Of a stretch of DNA of 6,313 nt, positions 6,008-6,313 are shown piece after piece. The first letter of the stretch is position 1; every line of letters begins with the position of its first letter. The notes beneath the pieces were generated by a model. It did no database searches and was not told where the DNA came from. It saw only the letters and a program-made list of their open reading frames with translations. The DNA is taken from the NCBI GenBank assembly GCA_004555245.1, contig SFIS01000097.1, positions 1 through 6,313 on the forward strand, given 5' to 3'. The position numbers were made by a program, and so were the translations under genes. The stretch comes from Bacteroidales bacterium (lineage in GTDB: Bacteria; Bacteroidota; Bacteroidia; Bacteroidales; Bacteroidaceae).

Positions 6008-6313
6008 TCAGCGTCCATTTTTGGCACGTCTTGCTTTCCGCTTTGCCCGCTTGCGTTGGTGCTCACGCTCCTTCTCGCGGTTCTTCCTGTTGCGGATAGC
6101 CTTTTCAGAAGGCTGCCCTGAAGAAGCTGAAGCATCGTCCAAATTCTTTTCCACATGTTCATCCACGAGTGCTTCACCGTCATCTGCATCGGATGACGCA
6201 TCTCCGTTGTCATTGGAGACCTGCGTTTCTTCAGGATTGGCAACATATAGTCCAGTCCCAAACACCCCATTGAGTCCCTCGATGGTTTCTTCAATGATGT
6301 CTGATGTGTCACC
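6008..6313 (-). CDS. C-terminal end of an unidentified protein, acidic then strongly basic (5' truncated)
   Basis: The frame is open from the right window edge to a TGA at 6008-6010, giving 101 residues. A GTG at 6265 is not the true start, because the frame continues sensibly before it (SDIIEETIEGLNG). The visible part starts with a short ordered-looking piece (VFGTGLYVANP). It then turns acidic and Asp/Ser/Ala-rich (DASSDADDGE) and ends in about 30 residues dominated by Lys and Arg (RKRAKRKARRAK). The basic tail suggests nucleic-acid contact. No family is recognised. It precedes the winged-helix gene by 84 bp on the same strand and may share its transcript. An overlapping minus-strand frame (6312-5920) reads as a shadow across this gene, but its last part after 6008 looks protein-like. 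Confidence 0.6.
   Translation of the reverse strand, partial: GDTSDIIEETIEGLNGVFGTGLYVANPEETQVSNDNGDASSDADDGEALVDEHVEKNLDDASASSGQPSEKAIRNRKNREKEREHQRKRAKRKARRAKNGR

Noticed and set aside
5920..6312. 130-residue minus-strand frame taken as a whole gene
   Set aside because: Its first two thirds are Met/Arg/Lys-rich noise out of phase with the better frame ending at 6008; only the last part is kept as a frameshift question.

Overview
The window looks like part of a mobilizable (conjugation-hitchhiking) element in a member of the Bacteroidota, most likely a Bacteroides- or Prevotella-like gut or oral anaerobe. This rests on protein resemblance: a MobV-type relaxase with a glycine-rich C-terminal linker, a barrel-plus-OmpA outer-membrane protein, and gene starts without clear Shine-Dalgarno sequences. 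No 16S or other taxonomic marker is present, so the assignment is inference.

Layout, left to right. The 3' end of an unidentified plus-strand gene (2-322) runs toward everything else. It is followed by a large inverted repeat (357-396) and a short minus-strand coding remnant with no start codon (431-571). A strong intrinsic terminator (611-641) ends a minus-strand gene block. Read in its own direction (right to left), that block starts beyond the right edge. It holds the C-terminal end of an acidic/basic protein (6313-6008), a winged-helix replisome-organiser-like protein (5923-5027), a 402-bp non-coding region packed with inverted and direct repeats (5026-4625, candidate oriT plus regulatory region), the MobV-family relaxase (4624-3161), an OmpA-family outer-membrane protein with signal peptide (3057-1585), and a phage-type antirepressor with BRO-N and KilA-C/ANT domains (1583-690). 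One base separates the stop of the OmpA-like gene from the start of the antirepressor gene.

How they may work together (inference). The relaxase would nick at the repeat-rich region just upstream of its own gene, and a co-resident conjugative element would supply the transfer channel, because no mating-pair genes are in the window. The winged-helix protein could bind the adjacent repeats or act in replication or regulation. The antirepressor suggests the element can interfere with a repressor, its own or that of a helper ICE or prophage. The OmpA-like protein is an unexpected surface-exposed cargo, tightly coupled to that regulator. The left end (about 323-610) may contain the boundary between the element and its host replicon. 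No integrase, transposase, tRNA, rRNA or CRISPR array was seen.
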